From assembly GCF_040954645.1 (NCBI RefSeq), contig NC_092806.1, positions 130,157,651-130,221,650 of the forward strand: a DNA stretch of 64,000 nucleotides, read 5' to 3'. The stretch is from Diabrotica undecimpunctata (lineage: Eukaryota; Arthropoda; Insecta; Coleoptera; Chrysomelidae). The notes beneath the pieces are model-generated. The model was not told where the DNA came from. It saw nothing but the letters and a program-made list of their open reading frames with translations, and made no database searches. Made by a program: the position numbers and the translations under genes. Below, piece after piece: positions 41,789-53,391 of the stretch. How positions within the stretch are numbered: the first letter of the stretch is position 1; every line of letters starts with the position of its first letter.

Positions 41789-42467
41789 GAGCGTTTCACG
41801 TTAAGAAAATAACATTGCGGAGATAGGGCCATGTATTTCTTATGGACGATAGAAGCGCAGCGATGCCACGATGAACGAACACAAGCACGATTCAAGGTTG
41901 TATATAATTTGTATTTTCGTTTTCACAGACATGAATTATTAAATTAATGTTTTTTAACGTAATTGACCAAAAGTGCCCATTCGAAACAAGACATGAAAAG
42001 TAGGAAAATGATTTTAATTAAATAAATAGTATTTGCAAAAGATAATTTTATTTTATCTTATTTTAATTATAGTAACAACAGTTTATTTGTTTTTCGGTAA
42101 GAATATCATATACCATGAATCATAGAAATCAGTAGAAAATATTGCTTAGTTAAATCATCCACTTTGCCGGCTATTAAAGGTTTAAAGGCAAATAAACGGA
42201 CCGCTTGGAATGCATATATCTAATTACTAATTGCAACTTAAAATAATACGGTGTACGTATGTCAGCGATTTTATGTCGTTCTCTGAGACTACATAATGAT
42301 AATAAGGCTTTGTGGTTCTTCAGTTGTTATTCTGACTTTACAGTTAAATGTTAATTGAAAATGGAAATTCGAAAAATATATCGACAATCTAGTAAACCGC
42401 ATGCCTGAGAGTTTTGGCAACACTGATCTCCATAAGCCTAATGTTATTTTCTTAACGTGGAACGCTG
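41789..42467. mobile_element. 679-bp MITE with about 28-bp TIRs inside piggyBac
   Basis: Left end 41789 (GAGCGTTTCACGTTAAGAAA..) and right end 42467 are inverted with two mismatches in the first 28 bp, flanked by TATA on both sides (TA or TATA duplication). No coding frame. TA-type flanks point to a Tc1/mariner-mobilised element. The piggyBac frame resumes after it. Confidence 0.85.
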
Positions 42468-43448
42468 TATAGTACAATCACACGGCACAAAAATCATAAA
42501 GTATGTTTTGATAAGTGGTTCAACAGCCCTAACCTACAAGATTATCTTTCACAAAATGGTTTGCTGCCCTTAGGGACAGCTAGAATTAACAGAGTAGCAA
42601 ACTGCCAAATGCCTACACCAAGAGTTAAAAAAACATGGTCGAGGTACTATGGTAGAGAAAACTGCTGTTATAGATGGAGTAGAAATCTCTTGTTTTTGTT
42701 GGTACGACAACAAACTACACTTGAGTGCAAAACAATCGACTCAAAAGTGATATTTGAGATTACACCTTCTGTTTCAATGTAAGAAGTATGAAAATAAAAA
42801 GATGTAATGTGCAAACAATAACTTTATTATTGAACTTACAAATACTGCTATTGCATTATTTGGAAGACGCATTATAAAAACAATATGAAATACGAAGAGA
42901 GTTTCCTAAATATTCATCATTGGAACTAACGCAAGAAAGACGTTATGAACAGAGAAATCATCAATTACAAAATGAATTTCTTTATTTTTCAGTATTTGAT
43001 ATTATCACCCCTACTCCTAATTACACTTTCCAATCGATTTCGCATGGATCGGATGACTTTTATAATAAATTCTTGAGGCATTGCTTCCCATTCATCATTA
43101 AGCTCAGCTCTTGATTCCATTATGGTCCTTGGTGCATGATTTATGTCCTGGACCCTTCGTTTAATCTCATCTCAAACATGCTCTATTGGATTTATGTCCG
43201 CGCTCAACGCAGACCAATTTATTGTAGGTATACCGATCCCAGTCAGATAGGTGGTGGTCACTCGTGTGGTATGGCATCGTGCCTTATTGTGCATTAAAAT
43301 AATGGCATTACCAATAAATCCCACGTATGGAACCACATGTTCCTCCAAAATGTCTCTGATATAACGATCCGCCGTTAAAACTCCTCAACGTCCTCCACCA
43401 GGCACGAAAACCGACTCGGATTTTCATCCATGGAAATGCCTGCCCAAA

Positions 43449-44783
43449 GTGGAATAATTCAATAACTGTACTCTTACACAAGAAGGGAGATATAGCAGAC
43501 CTGGAAAGATACAGACCAATCAGTCTCCTTAACCATCTTTATAAATTATACACCCGAATAATAACGAACAGATTAGAGACAAAGCTGGATTTTTACCAAC
43601 CTCGGGAACAAGCCGGTTTCCGCCCTAATTACGGCACAAATGATCACCTGCAGTGCCTAAAAACCCTGATAGAAAAAACTAACGAATATAGCCGTCCCTT
43701 GGCATTGATATTTGTAGACTTTAAAAAGGCGTTTGATACAGTGGAATTACCGTCCATCTTAAGAGCACTACAAGATTGCAGGGTCGACCACAGATATTGT
43801 AATATAGTTAAAAATATATATGAAAATGCCACAACAACCATAAGTCTACATTCAGCAACTAATAAGATAAAGATAAAAAGGGGAGTCAGGCAAGGTGATA
43901 CCATGTCACCAAAGCTGTTCATTACCGTTCTTGAGTATGCATTTAAAAGACTAACATGGCAACAGAAAGGAATATCCATCGATGGAGAAAGATTAAACCA
44001 TCTACGTTTTGCGGACGATATCGTGCTTCTGTCAGATAATTTGGGAGAGATCAAAGACATGCTCCAAGAACTGAATTACATACTACAAGAAACTGGGCTG
44101 GAGATAAATTTCGAGAAAACCAAAATGATGACCAATATGGTTCCCAGCGAAGAGATACAGATCAATAACAACAAGGTAGAATTAATCGATAAATACACAT
44201 ACTTGGGTCATGAAATCAGAATAACCAGAGACAACCAAACCTGCGAGCTAAATAGACGAATCACGTTGGGATGGGCGGCATATGGAAGGATGAGAGACAT
44301 TTTTAAAACAAATACTCCAATTCACCTGAAAAGGAAGGCATTTAACCAATGCATCCTACCAGTCTTGACCTACGGAGCAGAGACCCTAACTTTAACGAAA
44401 GCTACTGCCGAAAAACTGAGGGTAACACAAAGGCGAATGGAGAGATCAATGCTGGGTCTGACCTTGAAAGATCGCGTGAGAAATAAGGAGATACGCCGAC
44501 GAACTGGCGTTGACGATATTATACTGCGAATCAATAAACAAAAGTGGAGGTGGGCTGGACATGTTGCTAGAATGGAAGACGGAAGATGGACGAAGAGATT
44601 ATTGGAGTGGAGACCAAGAGCCGACAAGCGAAGTCGAGGCAGACCACCCACCCGATGGACCGACGACCTAAGGAGAATAGAAACAAACTGGATTGCAGCA
44701 GCTAGAGATAGAGAGAACTGGAGACGTTTGGAGGAGGCCTATATCCAACAATGGATGTGAAAACGGGGCTGGATGATGATGAT
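43449..44783 (+). mobile_element. RTE-clade retrotransposon inside the Tc1 element
   Basis: 1335-bp 5'-truncated insert between 16-bp duplications GAAATGCCTGCCCAAA at 43433-43448 and 44784-44799. The 3' end is a (GAT)n tail (44771-44783), characteristic of RTE-like elements. Confidence 0.92.
43450..44760 (+). CDS. RTE reverse transcriptase, 3' 437 codons, open
   Basis: Open from the insertion edge to TGA at 44758. Palm and fingers: TVLLHKKGDIADLERYRPIS, EQAGFRPNYGTNDH, LIFVDFKKAFDTVELPSI (catalytic Asp), RGVRQGDTMSPKLF, HLRFADDIVLLSDN (FADD catalytic pair, about 44003-44040). Thumb and C-terminal domain: YTYLGHEIRITRDNQT, QCILPVLTYGAETLTLTKA, WRWAGHVARMEDGRWTKRL, SRGRPPTRWTDDLRRIE, NWRRLEEAYIQQWM. 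The enzyme primes cDNA synthesis on nicked target DNA. No internal stop and intact active site: the youngest-looking layer of the nest, but 5'-truncated and lacking its endonuclease, so it cannot move by itself. Confidence 0.92.
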   Translation, partial: WNNSITVLLHKKGDIADLERYRPISLLNHLYKLYTRIITNRLETKLDFYQPREQAGFRPNYGTNDHLQCLKTLIEKTNEYSRPLALIFVDFKKAFDTVELPSILRALQDCRVDHRYCNIVKNIYENATTTISLHSATNKIKIKRGVRQGDTMSPKLFITVLEYAFKRLTWQQKGISIDGERLNHLRFADDIVLLSDNLGEIKDMLQELNYILQETGLEINFEKTKMMTNMVPSEEIQINNNKVELIDKYTYLGHEIRITRDNQTCELNRRITLGWAAYGRMRDIFKTNTPIHLKRKAFNQCILPVLTYGAETLTLTKATAEKLRVTQRRMERSMLGLTLKDRVRNKEIRRRTGVDDIILRINKQKWRWAGHVARMEDGRWTKRLLEWRPRADKRSRGRPPTRWTDDLRRIETNWIAAARDRENWRRLEEAYIQQWM

Positions 44784-46455
44784 GAAATGCCTGCCCAAAA
44801 CATACAAGAAGCGACTTCATATGACACAATTTCTCGTATACAACATTGAGCAAATCGCGCTCCTGGCCTTCTATAGACTCGACGCCTCTTGTCGTTGTCA
44901 TGTAGGTATTCCTACTTTCGTCGGAGAATAATACCTGACTCCATTGATAGTCGTCCCAATCCAGATGTTCTCGAGCAAATTCTAATCGCCTTTTCTTCTG
45001 GACTGCAATTAGCTTTTGACTCGTAGCTGCTCTTTTTAGTGTCAGGTTGGCTACCTTTAGTCTCCTTCTGACTGTCCAAATACTGGTAACTACACCTCGG
45101 ACCTCTCTAAGCTCTTCTTTGAGATTAGCACCAGTTAAATGTCGATTTCTCAGGGATTTCGATACAAGAAATTGATCGTCTCTCTCCGTTGTTATTCGTT
45201 TACGGCCTCCTCCTTAGTGGCGGACATAATCACCGGTATCTTGGTACCGACGATACACTCGAGACACAGCAGATTAGCTTAAATTTAGTCGATTTGCCAC
45301 GGCCCTCTGACTCAGGCCTTCTCACAATAATGCTACTGCTTGAGCTGGTTTGACGGATGTGGTATCCATTTGTAATGCAGTTGCGAACTTAGAGACTGAT
45401 GTATTAGTGGTTTGCTATGGAAATTGTTACTTACGATGTTAACTGAACGTGTTGTTAATCGAACGAAGTCGGTGCGTGTCGATTTCAATGAATCAAATTC
45501 TGACTCCCTCTCTACGTGTTACATTATTTACTTGTATTAAGTCATCGGATTCACCAAAAAACAAAACTTTTTTAAAACTCAATAATGAGGTTAATGATTG
45601 TACACTAAATATTTTTAAATTTACACTTTTTAGATTGAAACAGGAGACATACTTTCGTAAAATAATTTTGAGTCGATTATTTTGCACTCAAGTGTAGTTA
45701 CCATGCTCTCAACATACGTAAGTAGTTCTCCTATTACTTCCAGAGAGCGCTATGTTCGAGAAGCCAAAGAACATCGTGAAATTCCTTGTCCTAAATCAAT
45801 AGATGTTTATAACAAGGATATGGGAGGTGTTGATCTATTGGATTCCATGCTAGGGCTCTATGGGATTCAGTTACGTTCAAAAAAATGGTACAAGAAAATA
45901 TTTTTTCACCTGTTGGACATGTGCACTGCGAATGCATGGATCCTGTGGCGCCAAAAGAGTGTAAATTATATGCCATTATTTGACTTCAAACAATATATTG
46001 CAGAAAATTTATGCAAGGTGGGCAAGAATAGTTTGCCAAAGAAAAGGGGTTGACAGTTATCAAATGTTAATTCACCAAGCAGTTCCATAACTGAAGCAGA
46101 AACTCACAAATCCAAAAAGTGGCTTACTTTGCGTCAAGATTATTCAAGCAATGAAGTTCATATAGATGCCATTGGCCACTTTCTCCAGTGGAACGATACA
46201 AGATTGTTGTGCTATGACTGTAAATTTAGATCTTTTGTTAGATGTACTAAATGTAATGAATTTTTATGTTTAAACAAAGATAGAAATTGCTTCGTAGAAT
46301 TTCACTCCTAAAAACAATAACTAGTTTAAGTGCATAAGAGGCCATATTTGGACCTGTCTATTTTTGTACATTTTAGGTTTATTGCATAGTAAGCCATATA
46401 TGGCTTATTTTTTATTTTCTTAATTAGTAACATAATTCATGCAGTAGAGGGTTAA

Positions 46456-48015
46456 GTTGGTTAAAAATTTATTTACATTCAGAAGCTTATATTTATTTTA
46501 TATTTTATTTTAATGTATCGATATGTTATTTGGAATCAAAACAACTAGATCGAATTAATAAACAAAAACGAGTAAATCATAAATATCTCTTATTTTATTT
46601 CATCATCCAAATTAGGAAATAAGTTTTGATACTAACATGATACAATATTTGCTTTCTAGATTTGATACAGAACAAAATCATAAAATTTTTATTATTCATA
46701 AACCAACTCATAAAGATATCTATAATATGTAATACATCAATCTAGCTATGTACTTTATGATGTGCTTAGTCCACCTGCTATCATCTTGTCTGGCAACATG
46801 GTCTACCCAAGGCTACTTCAAACTTCAACAAAGCAATTCATTGTACTACATACTCTATTCCCTTCATAAGTCATTCCACTGTGTTACTCTTATTTTGTTG
46901 GCAGCTTTTGTGGTCAACATAATTGTCTCTAGACCATATGTCATCACTGGACGGATACAAGAATTGAAAACTTTTGCCTTGAGATTTATGGGAATTCATC
47001 ACATAAGAAAAGTATGGGTCCACCTTGAAAAAGATGGCTAGGCGATGTGAAAGGAAAGATAGGAAGACAATGACAGCAGGGAGCAAAAGATAAATTAAAA
47101 TGGAAATGCCAAGGGGAGGCTTACATCTATAAGTAGACAGACAATGGCTGTTAAAAGAAGAATACATCATGAATCACCAGTGAATTAAAAACTTACTATA
47201 GTATTATAGAGATTAACAGGAAAACAAAAAATAGTAATACATAATATAAGAATTAAATATTACAAAACTAATCCAATCCACAATATAAAAATACAATAAA
47301 TGTCATATTGAAACACAAACTTCACAAAATAACTATATATCTTTTCTATACACAGTAACATGAACATTTTGTTCCATTACATGTACACTTCCTTTAAAAC
47401 ACATATTACACACCAAAAAATACAGAACTAATACCACTTTTTTGTATGAATAACATGAATAGATATTCAAAAAATAAAGTTTACAACTTTAAGTTACTGC
47501 TATTATCCAGAAGTTTGCAATTGAGACCTTTAAAGATATATACTGCGAACAAGAGATCATTTGAACATAAATGAAGAAAGACTAGGCACACATAGATATT
47601 TCCATTCTGGAAAAAAGTGAAAGTCTACATAATATATTCAATATAGGTGGAAATGAACCTTAGATCCATAGATACCATTTAATAATTGTAACATGCACAG
47701 AGAATATGATTCCCTTCTAAACTATAGTTGAGAAATGGTTGTGTATTTTGTATATTACTGTTTATTATATTTTCTCATTGTAGTAAAAATGGTACAATCT
47801 TTAAAATCTTGGTTTTAAGTAAGTATACTGAAATAAAATGAAATTGTTTGAACCATGAAGAATCTCACATAAAATATCTACAGGTTGGTTTTTGTGTTTC
47901 CCGTCTTTACTTGTTATGACTATTTTTTTGGAGTATTGAATGGAGCAAACATACAATGCTACATTTTATTAGTTTTAATGTCAATTAGTTTTGTTTACAT
48001 TTACAAATGCCTTAC
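46456..48015. other. non-coding stretch, no gene recognised
   Basis: AT-rich. A 97-codon plus frame at 46748-47041 and its mirror frame resemble nothing I know; the text around 46760-47170 has a retroelement-like GC rise and an A-rich end but no motif. Confidence 0.4.
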
Positions 48016-48118
48016 CATCACTCTGTAACTTTATTACTTGGAGTTCGTCAGCTGGTAGCAAAACACTGTAATGTCGATTTTGAACACCATCAAATACTTC
48101 AACTGATCTTAAATCCAT
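48016..48118 (-). CDS. possible short coding exon, unrecognised
   Basis: Minus strand ATG 48118 opens 34 codons (MDLRSVEVFDGVQNRHYSVL, then LPADELQVIKLQSD) to a donor G/GTAAGG at 48016. Upstream frame stays open with a basic run (SSNSKRKKRKINNDQDQ). The composition looks protein-like and the donor is good, but no family is recognised and no second exon was found. Confidence 0.3.
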
Positions 48119-48199
48119 TTTGATCTGATCTTGATCATTATTTATCTTCCTTTTCTTTCTTTTTGAATTAGAACTTAACTTTCCTTCAGTTTATTCTGA

Positions 48200-49540
48200 T
48201 TAATGTGATATATTGTACCTATTTTCAACGAAATTATTCTACAGAGTAACAGAATTTGTTATGTTTTGTACCGAGTGAGATGTACATATCAACTTCATTT
48301 CTATAAAACAGAGATACGTGACATAAACACCTGTTCCAGTGCACTTTGTAGTTTCTATTCAAACATTAACCAACATTAACATTATTATTAAAGGCTGTTA
48401 AAGGGAAATGGTTAAATTATATTGTATTATTATACAAAATAAAAATAAGAAAAGCTAAAGCTGCTTTTAAAATTCATAATAAAACTGATATATTGAGAAT
48501 TCTTTAAAAACTAAAAACTAAAAAGCTAAAATGAGTTTTGGGTTAACTTTTTTTGTACTTGCTTGTTTGTCATTGCTTAAAATATGTGTTTTATACAAGA
48601 GAAACATACTTTAGTTCCTAAATAAAAACAAAGTTGTCATTTGTAATTAACGTTAGGAATAAACGATTTTATTTATTTATTATGTTTTCGCATCACAATG
48701 GCCGAGTGTCGCCAAATCCAGGCAACTTATAGTACTTCTTCGCAGTGTTGCCCAAATATTTCTTTAAACTTGAAAATCCATTGCCATAATTTACACTTAT
48801 ACTTCACAGTTTAGTGCTTCTTTTTAAAGCAATATACTGTGCTTCTGCATCACCGTCTGCTTCATACATTTGCTGCCTTATAAAAGGTGTTTGTTGTTAA
48901 AACTCCCCAAATTCCTAAATATCTGAACCGCTGGTTTACATGCTGACTTGTTAAATTTAGCAATTAAAAAAGAGCAAATCCAAACCGAAACATATATTTT
49001 TGTTATCAAAGTAAAATGAGGGTCATTAATTATAAGTACTTTCGTCCTTATCAAAGTTTACTTATAAATATGTTTTATTTGTAGGTATTTTTCATATTTT
49101 TTATTACTGTAGATGTTCATTTTAATCTCAGTTTAATAATTCATTTTTTTTTTAAATGAGCTAAATTTAATTAAAAATAAATTATTACAGCATGTTTTCA
49201 ATACAGGAGACATACCTGAAACCGTCCTGTACCTAATTTAGGCTACGGGTCTATTCAATCTTCCATAAATACTTATGTAATTCCATAAAGCGCTAATTAG
49301 GAAGGCAGCGATTGGGAATACCGGCCAGCGTGGTAATATTAATGAATATAGATGCATATTTTTAAATTGCTTTCAAAAATATTATTCGCCCGTATGACTT
49401 TGCTACCTAATCGGTTTTTCCTGGTTTAGGAATAAACGCTATCTTTGCTCTTTCAACTTTCTAAAGCTCTGGAGAGATTAGGAAATGCCGAAAGGTCTTA
49501 ATCTCGAAGAAGGAAAAATCCTAATCTGGATCACCACATG
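48200..49540. other. no gene seen
   Basis: AT-rich intergenic-type DNA. No repeat ends found. Confidence 0.45.
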
Positions 49541-49544
49541 GTAG

Positions 49545-50440
49545 AAGGTGGGCAAAATCAATGTTGATGGCTAACGCAGATAGAGACCAAGTGATTGCCG
49601 GTATAAGCAATCCCCTGCTTACCGACCAACGGCTTCGGGCGGATGAGTCGGTAGGTAGTAGGACAATCTTTTGTCCTGGAGCTGAGAAATCGACTCCAAA
49701 GGCGAAAGTCAAAATACGCAAAAAAGTCAAACCGTTACTGATCATGTAATTCGGAAACCAAGATTAGAGATTAGAGAGTGCATGATTATTTCCAAGCAAC
49801 ATACAGTAGGAAGGCTAGATATCGAGGAAAAACAAGTAGAAAGAGTGAATAACTTTAAATATCTGGGAATCTGGGTAAATGAAAACAATGACCAAGGTAG
49901 AGAAATAAGGACACGTATTGAAATTGGAAGAAAAGCATTTATAAAAATGAGAACAATGTTTGTTAATCTAGACCTTCCCCTGGAGCTGAGGATAAGAGCC
50001 TTAAGATGCTACGTGTTCTCGACTTTGTTGTATGAAATGAAAAGCTGGACACTAAAAGTGGTTAATATAAAGAAGTTGGAATCATTCGAGATGTGGTGCT
50101 ATAGAAGGATTTTGGAAATACCGTGAACCCAACGAGTTACAGATGCAGAAGTGTTAAGAAGACTACAAAAGGATTGCGAGGTCATAAAGCACATCAAAAC
50201 AAGAAAGCTGGAATATTAGGGCCACATTACCAGAGGTGCGAAATATAAGATACTAAGGCTCATCATGCAAAATAAAATTAAGGGTAAAAGATCCATAGGA
50301 AGACAAAGAATTTCCTGGCTAAGAAACCTAAGAGAGTGGTATAGTTGCAGCTCAGTAGATCTTTTCAGAGCAGCCGCCAATAAGGTACGGATAGCTGTGA
50401 CGATAGCCAACCTCCCATAGGAGAAGGAACTACAAAGAGA
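49545..50440 (+). pseudogene. non-LTR reverse transcriptase, C-terminal domain
   Basis: Frame 49782-50126 and its continuation read VNNFKYLGIWVNENNDQGRE, RIEIGRKAFIKMRTMFVN, RALRCYVFSTLLYEMKSWTL, FEMWCYRRILEIP, then after a TGA RVTDAEVLRRLQKDCEVIKH, GHITRGAKYKILRLIMQNKI and GRQRISWLRNLREWY. This is the region after the polymerase in RTE/Jockey-like elements. The polymerase itself is missing. Two or three stops. Confidence 0.7.
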
Positions 50441-50449
50441 AGAAGCCAT

Positions 50450-51385
50450 CTTCGCTCTTTTCAAAGCTTTTGGAATGTTCCCTAGAACATAGTAAGCTCT
50501 CAACATTTGGATCAGAGGATTTGGAGTATTCTGGGAAATATACCATCTGGTTGCTGGTTCCTTAGTTTTCTACGGTTGAAAAGTTTCAATAGTCATCTGA
50601 CCTTGTAAGAACAAAAGATCTCTTCGGAGGTTAGTCAGTCAATTACGCATGTGATACAGTGTGTTTGTTGATTATTTTCGCTACTCAAAAGCGTTGACCC
50701 TGGGAAGTAAACACTTAAACGATACTCTACAGCCTCCTCCGTCCTCCTCAATGTCCGTATACTTCCCATTGGGCAATTTAACTAACTTGGGTTTATTAAT
50801 GTTATCTCTTTTAAGAATTTTGTTACCCCTGTCTCTGTTAGGTACACTTCCTTAAAGGATATGATTGTCTTATAGGCTTTCAGTTTAGCCTTATATGATT
50901 CCCAATTTGGCCTTTTAGGATAATTTCGTACTCTTGTTTTAAGATCTTGTTTCTATAAAATCTCGTTCCAATTTGACTAAGGTTATCTGTAAGGTATGGA
51001 TGATCCGAAAGGACAATGCATCTGACACATATCAATTAGATATCTTGTACCTAATAGGAACCAATCGGTGATTCTGAGCTTGATGTTTTGAAGATGGACT
51101 TATTACCATTATACAGCAAACTTAGTTCACTAAGTGCGAAGTTAATCAAAAAGCCATTTACCTCTGTTAGTTGTATCTCCGTTATCCAAATGGTGTGGTA
51201 AATATTGGAGTATACTTCAATAATAAGCTCCCTGAACTTATTTTTGGTATACTCTAGAGGGTTTTCAAGTTAATTTCTAGAAGTTGTTTTTTTAGAAACA
51301 ATAGGAAGGTATACAGACGCAACAATTATCTCTATAACCAGCCCATTGCAATTCAGATTTATTCTGACAGCTATCATGTCTCCCC
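50450..51385 (-). pseudogene. Jockey/R1-type element, endonuclease to linker (part 1)
   Basis: Minus-strand text with many stops: DMIAVRINLNCNGLVIEIIV and SVYLPI (51385-51300), NIYHTIWITEIQLTEVNGFL with NFALSELSLLYNG (51215-51120), SIPYR-type SDHPY (51010), and at the end ENVYFPGSTLL/NTPNPLIQMLR-like linker before a polymerase. The endonuclease order AVRI..SVYLP..IW..N..G..L..F fits Jockey and R1 clades. An RTE inserted at 51386 splits it; the N-terminal side continues beyond 53391 (FCRCDFNLVPVKEFFRG near 53440-53395). Confidence 0.5.
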
Positions 51386-53378
51386 GAATCTAACAATTAG
51401 TGAACAATGGGAAATGTGTAAAAATTACATTAAAGACGCAGCAAATAACACACATAAGAAAGAACAATGCATATAAAGTGATGCAGCAAAGAAGAACCCG
51501 AGAAAAAGAACAAAAATATAAAGACCTCAGAAGGGAAGAGAAGTACATCCATCGGAGAAAAAAGCGAACTTATGAAAATAGAATATTGGAAGAACTTGAG
51601 GCATTAAAAAAGAAAAATCAAACAAGAAAATTCTATAAAAATCTAAATAAAGTAAGAAAAGCATTTAAACCAAGAATCGGACTATGTAAGGATAAGGAGG
51701 GGCATATACTCAATACAAAAGAAGAAGTATTGAAAAGGTGGGTGGAACACTATAAAGAACTGCTTACTATCGAAGTGGAAGATCCAAATCAACCACCCCC
51801 AGGAGCAAACAACAATACACCATTGGAGCCTCCATCAATTCAGGAAGTACGGGATGCAATAAAACACCTAAAAAATAATAAATCTCCAGGAAGTGATGGT
51901 ATACCCGCGGAACTTATTAAATGTGGAGGTGCTACTCTGACTAATCATATGTATAAAATCATACTGAGAGCCTGGAATGAGGAACAAATCCCAGAAGAGT
52001 GGTGTATTGGGATCGTTTGCCCGCTACACAAAAAGGGCGATGAATTAGAATGTAGAAACTATAGGGGAATAACCCTTTATAATACAGCATACGAAATATT
52101 TTCGAGTATTTTATATGGTCGCCTGAGTGAATATTCAGAGGAGCTTCTTGGCGAATGTCAAAGTGGTTTTAGGCCTGGTCGATCAACAACAGACCAGATC
52201 TTTGTGCTAAGGCAAATACTGGAAAAAACCAATGAATTCAATATCGACACATACCATCTTTTCGTAGATTTTAAATCGGCCTATGATAGTGTCCTAAGAA
52301 ATAAATTGTATGAAGCCATGGATGAATTCCACATCCCCGATAAACTGATAAGATTAAGTAAGGCTACAATGCGTAAAGTTGTTTGCAGAGTCGAAATACA
52401 GGGCGAACAATCACAGGCATTTGAAACGCATATTGGACTGCGACAGGGAGATGCGCTGGCGTGTCTCCTTTTCAACATAGCTTTGGAAAAGGGATGCCCA
52501 AATAGACAGCAGAGGAAACATTTTTAATAAATCATCCCAAATTTTGGCATATGCAGATAATGTTGATCTAGTTGTCCGCACAACACGCAAGCTAGAAGAA
52601 ATGTATACCACCTTGTCAAACGCCTCAAAAAATATGGGCCTGCAAGTAAATGAAAATAAAACTAAGATAATGGCATCAACACCCAACAATAGAGCCAGAA
52701 ACATCGGCCACCAATTCACGGTTGATAATTCTACCTTTGGAGTGGTGGACAAATTCACATACTTAGGCTCCCTGATGACCAAGGAGAACGTCATGACGGA
52801 AGAAATCAAGCGAAGAATAATCCTAGCAAACAAATGCTATTTTGGACTGAGTAGACATATAAGAAGCAGAAACTTAAGCCAAAAAACAAAAATAACCATA
52901 TACAAAACCCATATACAACCAGTGTTGACATATGGGTCGGAGACATGGACCATTTCCAAGGCAGATGAAAATCTCCTGCTTATATTTGAACGAAGGATCC
53001 TGAGAAGAATATTTGGTGGCATCTGTGAAAATGGCGTTTGGAGAAGGAGGTACAACTACAGATATATCACAGATATAAACATATATTTGGTGGTAAAGAC
53101 GTAGTATCCTTTTATAAAAATAGGAAGACTAAGATGGGCAGGACATCCGGCAAGATCACAGCAGAACAACCCTCCTAGAAGAATCCTTATGTCACAACCT
53201 GTGGGAAGTAGAAATAGGGGTAGACCAAAACTCAGATGGAGGGATGGTGTAGATGAGGATTGTAGACAAATAGGAGCAGGAAGCTGGCAACAGTTGGCAA
53301 TGGATAGAACTGACTGGCGTAATAGACTTGGGAAGGTCGAGGCTCTTTAATAAGGCTGTAGCACCAATGATGATGATG
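51386..53378 (+). mobile_element. RTE retrotransposon inserted in the Jockey/R1 fragment
   Basis: Bounded by ATCATGTCTCCCC at 51373-51385 and 53379-53391 (13-bp duplication). 5'-truncated; 3' tail (TGA)n at 53367-53378. Same family as the 183-bp tail at 10902-11084 and the fragment at 35045. Confidence 0.9.
51400..53345 (+). pseudogene. RTE reverse transcriptase (one frameshift region, altered active site)
   Basis: The first frame (51400-52527) reads EEKYIHRRKKRTYENRILEE, VEHYKELLTIEVED, HLKNNKSPGSDGIPAELIK, EWCIGIVCPLHKKGDELECR, NYRGITLYNTAYEIFSSILY, ECQSGFRPGRSTTDQI, LFVDFKSAYDSV (catalytic Asp) and GLRQGDALACLLFN. A frameshift near 52490-52540 moves to 52544-53104 with LAYADNVDLVVRT, where the second Asp of the YADD pair is Asn. 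Then FTYLGSLMTKENVMTEEIKR, QPVLTYGSETWTISKADE, and past a stop at 53104 GRLRWAGH, RGRPKLRWRDGVDED. Broken and probably catalytically dead. Confidence 0.85.
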
Positions 53379-53391
53379 ATCATGTCTCCCC

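Larger units (their letters stand above)
42990..45390 (-). pseudogene. Tc1-like transposase, split by an RTE
   Basis: Minus strand: HTH region with GANLKEELREVRG (45130) and SIWTVRRRLKVANLTLKRAA, then WSQVLFSDESRN (44935-44900, first Asp). A frameshift follows near 44890, then a PGARFAQCC..SCMFWAGIS segment interrupted by the RTE. Downstream: LTADRYIRDILEEHVVPYVG (43385-43325), ILMHNKARCH (43305, second catalytic Asp is Asn here) and SADINPIEHV (43205, Glu) followed by TGA in place of Trp. Dead by substitution, stops and insertion. Confidence 0.82.
42718..45694 (-). mobile_element. Tc1-type transposon inside piggyBac, itself interrupted
   Basis: Inverted ends of 29 bp with one mismatch (CACTTGAGTGCAAAACAATC.. 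left; the right arm ends GCACTCAAGTG at 45694), each flanked by TA (42716-42717, 45695-45696). Without the internal RTE it is about 1.63 kb, standard for Tc1. Confidence 0.9.
40877..46311 (+). pseudogene. piggyBac transposase, split by insertions
   Basis: ATG 40877 (MDPHRFYRSSKYV), with a splice-like TTTTAG just before it. Acidic N-terminus, stop TAA at 40979. Then YEVGQFIGISVFMSILKLP, GLPGHDKLFKIRPLVENIR, YLSIDEQMIP (first Asp, 41575), stop near 41618, FDKWFNSPNLQDYL (second Asp, 42510-42550, after the MITE), and after the Tc1 element NKDMGGVDLLDSM (C-terminal Asp pair, 45811-45850). The end (46200-46290) is a Cys-rich finger with DCKFRSFVRCTKCNEF. All four aspartates of the family are present, so decay is by nonsense changes and insertions. 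It would cut and join at TTAA. Confidence 0.88.
40389..46451 (+). mobile_element. piggyBac transposon with three nested insertions
   Basis: Ends CCCTCTACCGC (40389) and GCAGTAGAGGG (46441-46451) are inverted, flanked by TTAA at 40385-40388 and 46452-46455, the hallmark piggyBac target. Subterminal palindromes with the core CCATATATGG occur at 40408, 40763, 40818 and 46394. Removing the MITE (41789-42467) and the Tc1 element (42718-45694) with their duplications leaves about 2.4 kb, a normal piggyBac length. Confidence 0.92.

Noticed and set aside
46748..47170. Overlapping 97- and 99-codon frames on both strands
   Set aside because: No recognisable domain, and neither strand is favoured by motif or splice signals.
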